Shown: positions 34,734-44,227 of the stretch, one piece after another
Layout: every line of letters begins with the position of its first letter
How positions within the stretch are numbered: position 1 is the first letter of the stretch
Assembly (NCBI GenBank): GCA_036265815.1
Contig: DATAOI010000044.1
Coordinates: 124,001-188,000, forward strand
Direction of reading: 5' to 3'
DNA from: Gemmatimonadales bacterium
GTDB lineage: Bacteria > Gemmatimonadota > Gemmatimonadetes > Gemmatimonadales > GWC2-71-9
DNA: 64,000 bases
Notes under the pieces: generated by a model
The model's input: only the letters and a program-made list of their open reading frames with translations
What the model was told of the DNA's origin: nothing
The model's database searches: none
Program-made: the position numbers and the translations under genes

Positions 34734-37700
34734 GGAGGCCCGACGGTGGTGGCGGCATCGATGCGCTGGGCCCGGGGAGCCCGGTGTGCGGCCGGTATCG
34801 CATCGAGCGCGAGCTGGGCCGCGGCGGGATGGCGACGGTCTACCTGGCGCGTGACCTGCCCCACGACCGGCTGGTGGCGCTCAAGACGCTGCATCCGGAG
34901 CTCTCCGGGGCCCTGGGCGCCGACCGGTTTCTCCGCGAGATCTCCATCGCGTCCCGGCTCCAGCATCCGAACATCCTGCCGCTCTTCGACTCGGGCACCA
35001 CCGTGCTGGGTGGGGGTGAGGCGCGGTCGTTCTACGTGATGCCGTACGTTCCCGGGGAGTCGCTGCGTGCCCGGCTGCAGCGGGAGACTCAGCTCGGGCT
35101 GGAGGAGGCGATCGGGATCTGCCGCCAGGTCGCGGCCGCGCTGGACTATGCACACGCCCAGGGGATCGTGCACCGGGACATCAAGCCGGAGAACATCCTG
35201 CTGGACGCCGAGCGGGTGGTGGTCGCCGACTTCGGGGTCGCGACGGCGCTGGATGCCGCGGGTGGGGACAAGCTGACCCAGACGGGACTCTCGCTGGGCA
35301 CACCGGCCTACATGAGTCCCGAGCAGGCCACGGCCAGGCGGGTGGACGCACGGTCGGACGTGTACAGCCTCGCCTGCGTGATGTACGAGATGCTGGTGGG
35401 CGACCCGCCGTTCCTGGGGTCGAGCCCGCGCGCGGTCATGGCCCGTCACGCGCTCGATCCGGTCCCCTCGGTGCGCACGGCTCGGCCCGAGATTCCCGAT
35501 TACCTCGAGGCGGCGCTCCGGCGGGGGCTCGCCAAGGTCCCGGGCGACCGGTTCGCCTCGGCCGGTGAGCTCGCTGCCGCGGTTGCGGGAGCCGGGCCGC
35601 TGGTCAGAGGCTCTGCACCTGCGCGGACCCGCAGGTGGAGGATCGTTGGGGCACTCGCGCTCGGCGGCCTCGGGCTGCTCGCGCTCTGGCACTTGCGGCC
35701 GATCCCCACCACGCCGACCGAGTCCCGCCGGGTGGCAGTCCTTCCGTTCGACGTCTCGGCCGCCGCGCCGGATCTCGCCTGGCTCGGGGAGGGAATGGTC
35801 GATCTGTTCTCGACTCAGTTGAGCGGAGACACGGCGCTGCAGGTGGCCGATCCCCGGACGGTGCTGGGAGCCTGGTATCGGGCCCGGGCGCGGGGCGATA
35901 CGACCGGCGGGGCGGATGCTCGTTTGGCGCGCCGGATCGGCGCAGGTAGGGTCCTCGAAGGTGCCGTCGCCGGGAGCCCGGCTCGCCTCGTCCTCTCGGC
36001 ATCCGTCCGGCCGGTTGGTGAGCATCAGCCCGGGCCTCGCGTGACCGTCACCGGACCCGCGGACAGCCTGCCGGTCCTGGTGGACCGTCTCACGGCCCAG
36101 TTGGTCGGCATCGATGCGGGTGTCGACCGGCAACGCCTCGGGTTGTTGATGAGCAACTCGCTGGCGGCAGTGCGCGCGTTCGCGAGGGGGCGCGCCGCGT
36201 ACCGCCGCGGCCACCTGGAGGAGGCAATCCGGTACCTCCACGAGGCCACGGTGCTCGACTCGACGTTCGCGCTCGCGGCGCTGGAGCTCGAGAGGCTTTC
36301 GGGCTGGCTCGGGGTTCTTGGGGGGGACGAGGACCTGGAGCGGGCCCGCCGGCTCGTGTGGATGGGACGGGACCGGTTGAGCCCCACGGACCGCGCGCTG
36401 CTCAAATCGTCGCAACGCCCATGGGCGGGTGCGCCGGCAATGTTCGCCCACCGGCGGGCCTCAGTGACCGCCTACCCGAACGAGCCGCACGTCTGGTATG
36501 TCCTCGGCGACACCTACTTCCACTGGGGTATCCTGGCCGGGCAGGACTCGGCGCTCGAGCAGGCCCGCAGCGCATTTCAGCGTGGCTGGTCCATCGATTC
36601 GGCAACCACCCTCGACTCCAGCGCGACGGTGCGGTCGCCACTGTTCGCGGAGCCGCTCACCCACATGGTGGACCTGGCTCAGATCGCCGGAGACACGGCC
36701 GAGGTGCTTCGGCTTACCGCGCTCGGGCTCGAGGCGGACACCGCCGGCAGGCAGGCGCACTACCTCCAGTGGCACCGGGCCCTCGCGCGCGGAGACAGTG
36801 CCCGGCGAGCCTTCTGGGCCAATCAGACCCGCCCCCGCGATTTGCCCGCCCTGATATTCATGTTCACGCAGTGGACTGGCATCGCGGTCGAGGATGTGGC
36901 GAGAGCCATCGCGGAAGACATGGTCGGCGCGACCGGTGACTATGCCTCGTTGCTCCGACAAATCCGCGCGGGTCTCGCACTCAACGGCGGCCGCCCAGCG
37001 GAGGCGAACAGGGACTTGGCCGCGAACTCGTCGCGGTCCGCATTGCGGGAGCGGGTCCTTACCGCGCTCTACTGGCAGGGAGATACCGTCGGAATCCCCG
37101 AGATCGTGCGCCGGATGGTGACGCTCCCGAAGGTTCCGGCCACCGACCGGGGCGAGCGCCGGGAGCAGTACCGTGACCTGTGTGTCGGCTTCCAATGGCG
37201 GCTGAGTCAGGGGGAGACCGAGGGCGCTGCGGAGGCCGTGGCGCTGCTCCGGACCGCTCACATTCCTGGGCTTTCCGACGGCGACTCCGCCATGTTCGCC
37301 CGCTTCACCGGTCTATGCTCCGCCCTGTTGCGGGTGCTGCAGGTAGGCACAGGAGCGTTCTCGCGGTCCCAGCCTCTCGCCGACCTGGATTCGCTGGCAC
37401 GCACGGACGTGTACGAGGTCTGCTGCGCGGCGGGGTGGGACGGGAACCCGGGCGCGAACCTGGTGCTGGCACGCGCCGCCGAATATCAGGGCGACCTGCC
37501 GCTGGCGCTGCGCGCTGTCAGGCGACGGGCATCGGGATTCATGCTGGCGCCGACCTACATGTCGACCTTCCTCCGCGAGGAGGGGAGACTGTCCACGCTG
37601 AGCGGCGATACGGCGGGCGCGATCCGCGCGTACCGGCACTATCTCGCACTCCGGCGAGATCCGGAGCCGGCGCTGCAGCCGGAGGTCGAGCGGGTCCGGG

Positions 37701-37747
37701 CGGAGCTGGCTGCGCTCCTGACGGAGCCTGCGGGCAGGTCCCGATGA
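34730..37747 (+). CDS. Transmembrane Ser/Thr protein kinase with large extracytoplasmic TPR-like region
   Basis: 1005 residues from ATG 34730. The N-terminal kinase (about 22-285) shows ELGRGGMATVYLA, VALKTL, HRDIKPENILL, DFGVA and GTPAYMSPEQ. A single TM helix (IVGALALGGLGLLALWHL) lies near 310-327. The remainder begins RRVAVLPFDVSA ... LAWLGEGMVDLFSTQL, the start of the FlgO/TolB-like domain usual in this kinase group, followed by helical repeats (FARGRAAYRRGHLEEAIRYLHEAT, AGAIRAYRHYLAL) of TPR type. It overlaps both neighbours by 4 bases, placing it between the BTAD-kinase and the receptor. Confidence 0.92.
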   Translation: MRRPDGGGGIDALGPGSPVCGRYRIERELGRGGMATVYLARDLPHDRLVALKTLHPELSGALGADRFLREISIASRLQHPNILPLFDSGTTVLGGGEARSFYVMPYVPGESLRARLQRETQLGLEEAIGICRQVAAALDYAHAQGIVHRDIKPENILLDAERVVVADFGVATALDAAGGDKLTQTGLSLGTPAYMSPEQATARRVDARSDVYSLACVMYEMLVGDPPFLGSSPRAVMARHALDPVPSVRTARPEIPDYLEAALRRGLAKVPGDRFASAGELAAAVAGAGPLVRGSAPARTRRWRIVGALALGGLGLLALWHLRPIPTTPTESRRVAVLPFDVSAAAPDLAWLGEGMVDLFSTQLSGDTALQVADPRTVLGAWYRARARGDTTGGADARLARRIGAGRVLEGAVAGSPARLVLSASVRPVGEHQPGPRVTVTGPADSLPVLVDRLTAQLVGIDAGVDRQRLGLLMSNSLAAVRAFARGRAAYRRGHLEEAIRYLHEATVLDSTFALAALELERLSGWLGVLGGDEDLERARRLVWMGRDRLSPTDRALLKSSQRPWAGAPAMFAHRRASVTAYPNEPHVWYVLGDTYFHWGILAGQDSALEQARSAFQRGWSIDSATTLDSSATVRSPLFAEPLTHMVDLAQIAGDTAEVLRLTALGLEADTAGRQAHYLQWHRALARGDSARRAFWANQTRPRDLPALIFMFTQWTGIAVEDVARAIAEDMVGATGDYASLLRQIRAGLALNGGRPAEANRDLAANSSRSALRERVLTALYWQGDTVGIPEIVRRMVTLPKVPATDRGERREQYRDLCVGFQWRLSQGETEGAAEAVALLRTAHIPGLSDGDSAMFARFTGLCSALLRVLQVGTGAFSRSQPLADLDSLARTDVYEVCCAAGWDGNPGANLVLARAAEYQGDLPLALRAVRRRASGFMLAPTYMSTFLREEGRLSTLSGDTAGAIRAYRHYLALRRDPEPALQPEVERVRAELAALLTEPAGRSR

Positions 37748-40700
37748 GACAGGTGCAAGGCTTGCAACGGGCAATCGGACTTACACTGGTCCTCTCGGGC
37801 GCGGTATCCCTTCCGCTTGCAGCCCAAGCCATCACCACCGCGGCGCTTCATGGTGTGGTGACCGGTCGCGACTCGGCCGGCATCGAGGAGGCGGTGGTCA
37901 CCGTCATCAACACCGCCAACGGCGAGCGCTGGCGTACCGTGACCGCCGCCGGCGGCCGCTACGTGCTCGAGTACCTGTCGCTCGGCGGGCCGTACACCGT
38001 CGAAGCCCGTGCGGTCGGCTACGCGCCGACGGCCAGGACGGGCCTCATGCTTTCGCTCGGGGAGCGGCGCCGCGCCGACCTGAGCCTGACACCGGTGATT
38101 CTGGAGCTTCCCGAGATCGCGGTTGCGGGACGCATCGATCCCGCGCTCAACGCGGGCCGCACCGGCCCGGCCCAGACGATCGACGAGCGGCTGACCTCGG
38201 GGCTGCCGCTGCTGGACCGGGACTTCTCGCAGCTCGCCTTTCTCTCGCCCCAGGCGATCCGCACCACCGATCAGGGCATATCGATCGCCGGACAGTCCGA
38301 TCGGCTCAACAACATCGAGATCGATGGGGCCAACAATAACGATGCGGGAGGAATCGCGGGGACGTTCGGGTCCGGTACCGTCGGAGGTATCCACAACGTC
38401 CGGACCCTGTCAGCGGAGGCGTTGCAGGAGATGCAGATCCTGGTCGCGCCGTTCGACGTGCGCTATGGCATGTTCGCGGGCGGGCTGGTCAATGCCGTGA
38501 CCCGGTCGGGCTCGAACCGCTGGGAAGGAACGGTCACCAGCTTCTTCCAGTCCGAGGGACTGACCGGCCGTGACGAGCAAGGGCGGCAGGCGCAGGAGTT
38601 CTCGACCAGGGAAGTGGGCGTCACGCTGGGCGGTCCGATCGTCCGCGATCGTGTGGCGTTCTTCCTCGATGCCGGACTCCAGCGGTTCACCAGCCCCAGC
38701 CTCCCTTCGATCGGCACCGATACCACCGGCGGAGCGGACTCAGCCGGCATCGGCGTTCGGCGGTCCAGCGCGGAGCGTTTTCAGCGCATCCTCCGGAATA
38801 CCTACGGCGTGGATCCGGGCTCGATCGCCGCATCGCCATTCCGGAATCCTGGGGGCAACATCTTCGGAAAGGTGACAATCTGGCCGGGGCTGAACCAGCG
38901 CATTGAGGTGTCCCATGACTACGCGGAAAGGAATCCGCAGGGGGGATTCGCGCAAGGGGGCTATTGCTGTGGTTTCTACAGCCTCAGGTCGTGGGATGTA
39001 GTTGGACGGGAGACGGTGAACGCCACCCGCGCAACCTGGACCGCAGCCGGTCAGGGCCAATTCTCGAACGAGCTTTCCCTGTCCCGGGTAGCGGATAGGG
39101 ATCACTGCGACCCCGTGAGTCACTTCGCTGTCGTGCGCGTCTTCGGCGTCGACAACGGGGCGCTCCGCGCCGGGACCAACAATATCTGTACTGACCGGTA
39201 CGCCAACAATACAACGTGGGAGGTCACCAACAACTCCTCCTGGCTGCTCGGGCCCCATCGGGTCACCCTGGGCACCCACGATGAGCTGCTTCCGCTCGGC
39301 GGGAAGAATCGCTCGATCGACCTGATCGGGACGGGCCGCTGGTCCTTTGGGAGTCTGGACGACCTCGAGCAGAGGCAACCGTTTGGCTTCCGGCGCACCC
39401 TTCCCGGGCCCGGGCGGCCGGAGGGCGCGCGGAGCGACCTCGAGGTGCGCCAGCTCGGGCTCTACCTCCAGGACCAGTGGTCCATGGTGCCCAACCTGTC
39501 CCTCACCGCGGGGGTGCGGTTCGACGTACCGTTTCTTCGCGATGCCCCGGCGCGGAACGCGATGCTCGCCGATTCGCTGGGCGTCAGCACCGCGGCGACC
39601 CCGAGCGGGCACCTCCTCTGGTCGCCACGCCTTGGAGTCAACTATGACGTGGGGGGCCGCGGCACGACTTTCCTGCGCGCGGGGGCCGGGCTGTTCAGCG
39701 GGCGGCCCATCTACTTGTACTTCAGCAATGTCTATGAATCGACGGGCCTGGAGACGGTGGAGCTCATCTGCTCGGAAGCAGACGTCCCGGCGATCACCTC
39801 TCTGGACCTCGATGACCAGCCCACGGCCTGCGCCTCAGGCGCAACGGCGGTGGGCAATGTGAGCCTGTTCGATCGCGCCTTCCGATTTCCGCGGAACCTG
39901 CGGCTGGCGTTGGGCGCCGATGTCCGGCTTCCCTGGAACATGGTGGGGACCGCGGATCTGCTCTACATCCGCGGTGTCGATCAACTCGATTTCATTGACC
40001 TGAACCTGGCGCCGCCTACGGCGTCGGCCTCCGGTGAGGGTAGCCGGGTGCTATATGGTACCATCGATCCATCCACCGGAGAGGCGTTTCCCAATCGGCG
40101 CACCTACGCCTTCGGCCCGGTGGTGCAGATGCGAAACTCGAGCGGCGAGCGCTCCGTGAGCGCCACGCTGCAACTGCAGAAGCGGTTCCGGGCCGGAGAG
40201 CTGAGCCTGGCATACACCTACACCGATGCCCGGGACCGGATCTCGCCGCTCGGCTGGGACTTAGCCTCCAACGTGCTTATCGCCCCCCTGGATGGAACAC
40301 TGGACCACCGCCGGCTCGGCACATCTTTCTTCGAGAGGGTTCACAAGGTCACCCTGGGCGGCGTGGTGGACCTGCCGGCCCGTCTCCGGCTGGGCGTGTT
40401 CTACAACGGCCTCTCAGGTCACCCGTTCAACTACGGGATCGAGGGCGATCCGAACGCCGATGGGTATCCCTTCAATGACATCCTCTACGTGCCACGAGAC
40501 TCCTCCGATATCACCCTGGCGGACCCGACCGAGTGGGCCGCACTCGATCGGTACATCCGGTCTGAGTCCTGCCTCGAGAAACAGCGGGGGCGGATCATGC
40601 GCCGGAACAGTTGCCGCGAGTACTGGCAGACGCTGCTCAACGCGCGGCTCTCCACCGTGCTTCCGACGACGAGAGGACAATCGGTCGAGCTGATCGCGGA

Positions 40701-40896
40701 CTTGTTCAACGTGCTCAGCTTCCTCGATCGCGATTGGGGTGTCCAGCGCTTCCACTCGGGCGATCTGCTGCGACTGGTCGGCTACGATGAAGCGAACGGC
40801 CGCGGTATCTATGAGATGGGGAGGATAGACCGGAAGGTCCGTGATAACGAGGCCACTCGCTGGCGGTTGCAGCTCGGGGCGCGGTACGGTTTCTGA
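37744..40896 (+). CDS. Oar-like TonB-dependent receptor with N-terminal carboxypeptidase-regulatory-like domain
   Basis: 1050 residues from ATG 37744. The signal peptide (IGLTLVLSGAVSLPLAAQ) is followed by a carboxypeptidase-regulatory-like domain (LHGVVTGRDSAGIEEAVVTV ... GGRYVLEYLSLGGPYTVEARAVGY). The plug region contains ISIAGQSDRLNNIEIDGANN and NAVTRSGSNRWEGTVTSFFQ. The barrel ends in WRLQLGARYGF with terminal Phe. Oar-type receptors import large substrates across the outer membrane in a TonB-dependent way; the ligand is unknown. It is the third gene of a coupled operon with two protein kinases. The sequence looks somewhat less GC-rich than the housekeeping genes. Confidence 0.88.
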   Translation: MRQVQGLQRAIGLTLVLSGAVSLPLAAQAITTAALHGVVTGRDSAGIEEAVVTVINTANGERWRTVTAAGGRYVLEYLSLGGPYTVEARAVGYAPTARTGLMLSLGERRRADLSLTPVILELPEIAVAGRIDPALNAGRTGPAQTIDERLTSGLPLLDRDFSQLAFLSPQAIRTTDQGISIAGQSDRLNNIEIDGANNNDAGGIAGTFGSGTVGGIHNVRTLSAEALQEMQILVAPFDVRYGMFAGGLVNAVTRSGSNRWEGTVTSFFQSEGLTGRDEQGRQAQEFSTREVGVTLGGPIVRDRVAFFLDAGLQRFTSPSLPSIGTDTTGGADSAGIGVRRSSAERFQRILRNTYGVDPGSIAASPFRNPGGNIFGKVTIWPGLNQRIEVSHDYAERNPQGGFAQGGYCCGFYSLRSWDVVGRETVNATRATWTAAGQGQFSNELSLSRVADRDHCDPVSHFAVVRVFGVDNGALRAGTNNICTDRYANNTTWEVTNNSSWLLGPHRVTLGTHDELLPLGGKNRSIDLIGTGRWSFGSLDDLEQRQPFGFRRTLPGPGRPEGARSDLEVRQLGLYLQDQWSMVPNLSLTAGVRFDVPFLRDAPARNAMLADSLGVSTAATPSGHLLWSPRLGVNYDVGGRGTTFLRAGAGLFSGRPIYLYFSNVYESTGLETVELICSEADVPAITSLDLDDQPTACASGATAVGNVSLFDRAFRFPRNLRLALGADVRLPWNMVGTADLLYIRGVDQLDFIDLNLAPPTASASGEGSRVLYGTIDPSTGEAFPNRRTYAFGPVVQMRNSSGERSVSATLQLQKRFRAGELSLAYTYTDARDRISPLGWDLASNVLIAPLDGTLDHRRLGTSFFERVHKVTLGGVVDLPARLRLGVFYNGLSGHPFNYGIEGDPNADGYPFNDILYVPRDSSDITLADPTEWAALDRYIRSESCLEKQRGRIMRRNSCREYWQTLLNARLSTVLPTTRGQSVELIADLFNVLSFLDRDWGVQRFHSGDLLRLVGYDEANGRGIYEMGRIDRKVRDNEATRWRLQLGARYGF

Positions 40897-40994
40897 TTCC
40901 CGGCCCACCCTCTCAGAGCCCGCCATCGAGTCTCTTCGTTTTCCGGACCGCGCGGTGAGTGAGCTATGACGTAAGGTGGGACATCGGAAGAAGA

Positions 40995-41076
40995 TGCGAA
41001 CGCCGGGAGTCGAACCCGGATGGGTTTCCCCACAGGATCCTAAGTCCTGCGCGTCTGCCAGTTCCGCCACGTTCGC
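40995..41076 (-). tRNA. tRNA-Leu (anticodon UAG)
   Basis: 82-base cloverleaf on the minus strand. Acceptor GCGAACG pairs with CGTTCGC and the discriminator is A. The D-arm contains GGCGGAACTGGCAGACGC. The anticodon stem CAGGA/TCCTG encloses loop CTTAGGA, giving anticodon TAG. The class II variable arm (TGTGGGGAAACCCA) is followed by T-arm CCGGGTTCGACTCCCGG. CCA is not encoded. The 3' end faces the kinase/receptor island. Confidence 0.95.
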
Positions 41077-41118
41077 AAAGCTGAATAGTATCCCTGCGCG
41101 AGCCAGCGCTGAGCCGCT

Positions 41119-41952
41119 CTAGCTGACCCGCTCCCGGGCCCACTCCTCGAAGACCGCCTCGCAGTACGGATTCCTCGCGGAGTTGGCGGTCTTGATGCGG
41201 CGGCCATCTTTCAGCACGGCAAACGCACAGAACTGCGCTACCGTCGGCTTGCCGTTGGGTCCGGTGCAGTCGGGTACGGCGGTTCGATTCACCTCGATCC
41301 ACACCGACTGACCGGGATGTTGCTGCTGCCACCGCGCGCACCGACCTCCCAGGTCGGGGTCCACCTGCTGCCCCTCCGGGTGAATCACGATGCGAGCGAT
41401 CCGCGGCGCGCCGCCGGCGGCCGGGTCGTGCCCGCCGGACTTGCGCGGCGAGGTATTCGCGAGCGCAGAGTCCGGGGCCACGGCCGTGGCGGACGGACGC
41501 ACGAACTGCCACGGCGTACAGCGCTCATGAGAAAGGCGGCCAAGACTGAGCGTGGCGACGCAGGAGGTACCGCCGGTGGCCTGTCCCAGCGGAGTCACGC
41601 CGAAACGGAGGGTATCCACACCGCGGGAGGCCGGGGACATCGTCACCCGGGAGCTGTCGCTGCTCGCGACGTCGACCTCGATCCGGACCGAGTCGACCAG
41701 GCCGGCGAGCGGCCCCTTCCCCAGCACCCAGGCCACGACCACATCGAGCGAGTCACCGTGCTGCGCCACCTCGGAGGTCACGGCGTCGACCTGGGCTTTG
41801 GGCACGAGCGGCGCCGACGGGAACAGCCGCGCACCAAACAGCCAGCCGGCCAGCGCCAGCACCGCGATCAGGGCCGCGAGCACGAGCGGCCAGCGCCGCG
41901 GCTTGGGCGGCAGCTCGATCTCGATCACCTCGGGGGTCACCCGGCGCGGCAT
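41119..41952 (-). CDS. Single-pass membrane protein of unknown function
   Basis: 277 residues. A short cytoplasmic Pro/Glu-rich N-terminus precedes one TM helix (WPLVLAALIAVLALAGWLFGARLF, about 21-44), then an extracytoplasmic region. Two mixed alpha/beta portions flank a Pro/Gly linker near 165-180. The C-terminal part has several Cys residues (GGRCARWQQQ, VPDCTGPNG, QFCAFAVL, PYCEAVF) that could form disulfides. No family recognised. It follows the M49-like peptidase gene by only three bases. Confidence 0.7.
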   Translation of the reverse strand: MPRRVTPEVIEIELPPKPRRWPLVLAALIAVLALAGWLFGARLFPSAPLVPKAQVDAVTSEVAQHGDSLDVVVAWVLGKGPLAGLVDSVRIEVDVASSDSSRVTMSPASRGVDTLRFGVTPLGQATGGTSCVATLSLGRLSHERCTPWQFVRPSATAVAPDSALANTSPRKSGGHDPAAGGAPRIARIVIHPEGQQVDPDLGGRCARWQQQHPGQSVWIEVNRTAVPDCTGPNGKPTVAQFCAFAVLKDGRRIKTANSARNPYCEAVFEEWARERVS

Positions 41953-41955
41953 GGC

Positions 41956-43635
41956 CTAGTGCTCCAGGCCCAGAACAGCTGGACCCTGCTGGTAGACTAC
42001 ATCCACCGGGATCCCCCTGCTGCGCAGACGGCCGAGATCGGCTTGGGCAACAGGAGAAATTCGGCCGCGCGTGGCCATGAACTGCTTCACCCCCTCGTAG
42101 TCGCCATCCCCCTGGAAACGCAGGATACGCTCACCCAAGGCCCGCACGGCCTCCTGCATCTTGGCAAGATCGACCCGGTACCGCCCGCTCGCCGAATCCC
42201 GGGTGAACGCGCCGTGCTCCTCGAAGAACGAGAGCTGCGCCGCATTGGCCCGGCCGTGGGCATCCGATGCACCGAACCGGATGGAGCGGAAGATGCTGGC
42301 CAGATAGGTCACGTAGTGTTGCTCCGCCGTGGTGCCCTTGAGCTCTCCCTGCTGCAGCAGCTGAGTGACCAGGTGCAGGCCCAGGATGTCGGCCTTGGCC
42401 TCTTCCAGCGCACTGGCCTGCTCCTTGAGCGCCGCCCGCACGGTGCCCTTGCCGTCGATCGTGTTCTTAATGCCGAGGCCATGCGCTACCTCGTGGAACA
42501 TGACGTTGGCGAAGAACGCGTCGAAGTTGATGTCGGTCTGCTGGTCGCTGGCGATCAGCTCCGCCGCGATCGGCCGCAGGATCTTGTCGAACTTGGCCCG
42601 CATCACGTTCTTGAGCTGGAGCCTGCGGGTGCCCTTTCTGAGCTGCACCTGCTCGTCGTTGGGCAGATTGATGGCGATGGTCTTGGATCCCGCGTTCGCC
42701 TCACCCGCGCAGAAGACGGCGTCGTATGCGTTGAGGTCCGAGCCGGTGCCGGGCTGCTCCCGCTTGTACGCTGCCGGAACCGGCAGGCCGCGCTGTAGTG
42801 CCGGCAGGAGTGCGGCGTACCGGGCCAGTCGGGAGCTCCACTCCTTGTCCTTGATCAGCACGAAGGCTTCGGCCGCTGTCCTGTACCCGAACAGCTCGTC
42901 GGCGTACGATTCGATCGGCCCGATCACGATGTCCAATGTGTTGTGCTTCATATCGAGCCAGGCGAGATCGCTGGCCTGGTAGCGGTCCGTCATGAGCGCC
43001 TGGGAGCGCAGCAGCAGGTATCGCTTGAGCCCGGGGTCCTCCGCCAGTGCCGCCGCCTCGCGGAGCTTGGCGGCGGCATGCTGGACCTCCGGACCGTAGA
43101 CCTTGTGATAGGGGACGGTCGTCAGGGTCCCGCTCGAGTCCCGCCGCACCACAGAATACTGGCCACGGAGCGCCTCGGCGGCCGTGGGCGACCTGTCCGC
43201 GGCCTGTTCCAGCTGCTCCTTGGTCATCTCGTGGGGATAGAACTCCACGCCGGGCGGACGCTCGCCGACTCCGGGAACGAACGGCGCGTTGCCGTCCAGC
43301 CGGTCCCAGGGGCCGTAATTGATCTCAACGAAACGTCGAATACTGGAGTCTGGCAAGGTGGTCAGCAGCGAGTCGTAGCCCGGAAAGATCTGCCGCCGGA
43401 AGACCGTATCCATGGTGGCGGCCGCGCCGATCAGCAGGGGGAGCATCCGACGCTCCTTGTCGGTCAGGCGGCCCAGGTCCGAGGTGAGGCGCACAGGCGC
43501 GTATTGGGCCACCTTGGCCGCGATCGGGCTTTCCGTGGGCGCGGACGCCGCGGTGCCAGGCGAGCCGTCTCCACGCTTCCCACACCCCGCGATCCCGGCC
43601 GCCAGAGCCATCAGCCAGGCCGGCCAGCGTTGCAT
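41956..43635 (-). CDS. M49-like (dipeptidyl-peptidase III-type) metallopeptidase lipoprotein
   Basis: 559 residues from ATG 43635. The lipoprotein signal MQRWPAWLMALAAGIAGCGK gives Cys18 as lipid anchor. The zinc site appears as HEVAHGLG near 378 and EEAKADILG near 408. The pairing of a His/Glu motif with EExxAD about 30 residues later is characteristic of the dipeptidyl-peptidase III clan. The first motif has HExxH spacing rather than HExxxH of classical M49, a notable difference. It probably acts in the periplasm on short peptides or in a related hydrolase role. Confidence 0.75.
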   Translation of the reverse strand: MQRWPAWLMALAAGIAGCGKRGDGSPGTAASAPTESPIAAKVAQYAPVRLTSDLGRLTDKERRMLPLLIGAAATMDTVFRRQIFPGYDSLLTTLPDSSIRRFVEINYGPWDRLDGNAPFVPGVGERPPGVEFYPHEMTKEQLEQAADRSPTAAEALRGQYSVVRRDSSGTLTTVPYHKVYGPEVQHAAAKLREAAALAEDPGLKRYLLLRSQALMTDRYQASDLAWLDMKHNTLDIVIGPIESYADELFGYRTAAEAFVLIKDKEWSSRLARYAALLPALQRGLPVPAAYKREQPGTGSDLNAYDAVFCAGEANAGSKTIAINLPNDEQVQLRKGTRRLQLKNVMRAKFDKILRPIAAELIASDQQTDINFDAFFANVMFHEVAHGLGIKNTIDGKGTVRAALKEQASALEEAKADILGLHLVTQLLQQGELKGTTAEQHYVTYLASIFRSIRFGASDAHGRANAAQLSFFEEHGAFTRDSASGRYRVDLAKMQEAVRALGERILRFQGDGDYEGVKQFMATRGRISPVAQADLGRLRSRGIPVDVVYQQGPAVLGLEH

Positions 43636-43663
43636 GCCGCTCGGTCTCTCCGCTCGAAACACG

Positions 43664-43876
43664 CTACGCCAGCTGGATCTGGCCCTCGACCGCGATCTCG
43701 GCATCGAGCCCCTCCACGATCATGACCGCACGGGCGTTGAGGGCACTGCGGCCCGCCAGGGCCCCGGAGCGCTGGGCCGCGTCGACCGCCTTTTCCACCT
43801 CGCGCTGGGCGGTCACTCCGAAATGCTTGAGCAAGCTCCGGAGAGAGATGTTGAATCGCTCCTCGTCCATGACCAC
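43664..43876 (-). CDS. Small conserved protein, DUF6494-like
   Basis: 70 residues. MVMDEERFNISLRSLLKHFGVTAQREVE resembles a short conserved family annotated as DUF6494, with a helical N-terminus and a VEGQIQLA beta tail. Function unknown. It is preceded by a Met-Val-Met start where ATG 43876 or ATG 43870 could serve. It lies in a minus-strand cluster of small genes next to the M49-like peptidase gene. The family assignment is from memory of the pattern. Confidence 0.65.
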   Translation of the reverse strand: MVMDEERFNISLRSLLKHFGVTAQREVEKAVDAAQRSGALAGRSALNARAVMIVEGLDAEIAVEGQIQLA

Positions 43877-43899
43877 CTCGGATGAAAAGGTATGTGACC

Positions 43900-44169
43900 T
43901 CAGCGTCCCTCGAGCTCCCGCTCACCGGGAACGTGTCGCTCCGCCCGACCCTGGCCCGGATGGGCCTTCGCCTCGAGATAGCGCTCGCCCTTGAGCCGGA
44001 TGAAGTTCACGAACTTCTCGTACTCCTCCTCCGAGAGCGCGTCGGCGATTCCGGGAATCAGTCCCTTGACGACCGTGATCCGCTCCTCGATGGCCAGCTC
44101 GCCGGCTCGATCGATCAGCGCGCGGATGGCGGGGTGGTCCATCCAATCGGTCTCCTGACTCGTCGTCAT
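43900..44169 (-). CDS. Small conserved hypothetical protein
   Basis: 89 residues from ATG 44169; the longer reading from 44229 crosses the degP terminator and is less likely. The sequence is helical and charged (ALIDRAGELAIEERITVVKGLIPGIADALSEEEYEKFVNFIRLKGERYLEAK), with the C-terminal 20 residues rich in Arg/Glu. No membrane segment or motif seen. Possibly co-transcribed with the downstream 70-residue gene. Confidence 0.6.
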   Translation of the reverse strand: MTTSQETDWMDHPAIRALIDRAGELAIEERITVVKGLIPGIADALSEEEYEKFVNFIRLKGERYLEAKAHPGQGRAERHVPGERELEGR

Positions 44170-44227
44170 ACGTGCTCCCAGGTCCGGGGATACTGGAGGT
44201 CGAGCTCCCATGAGGTTCATTCTAGCC

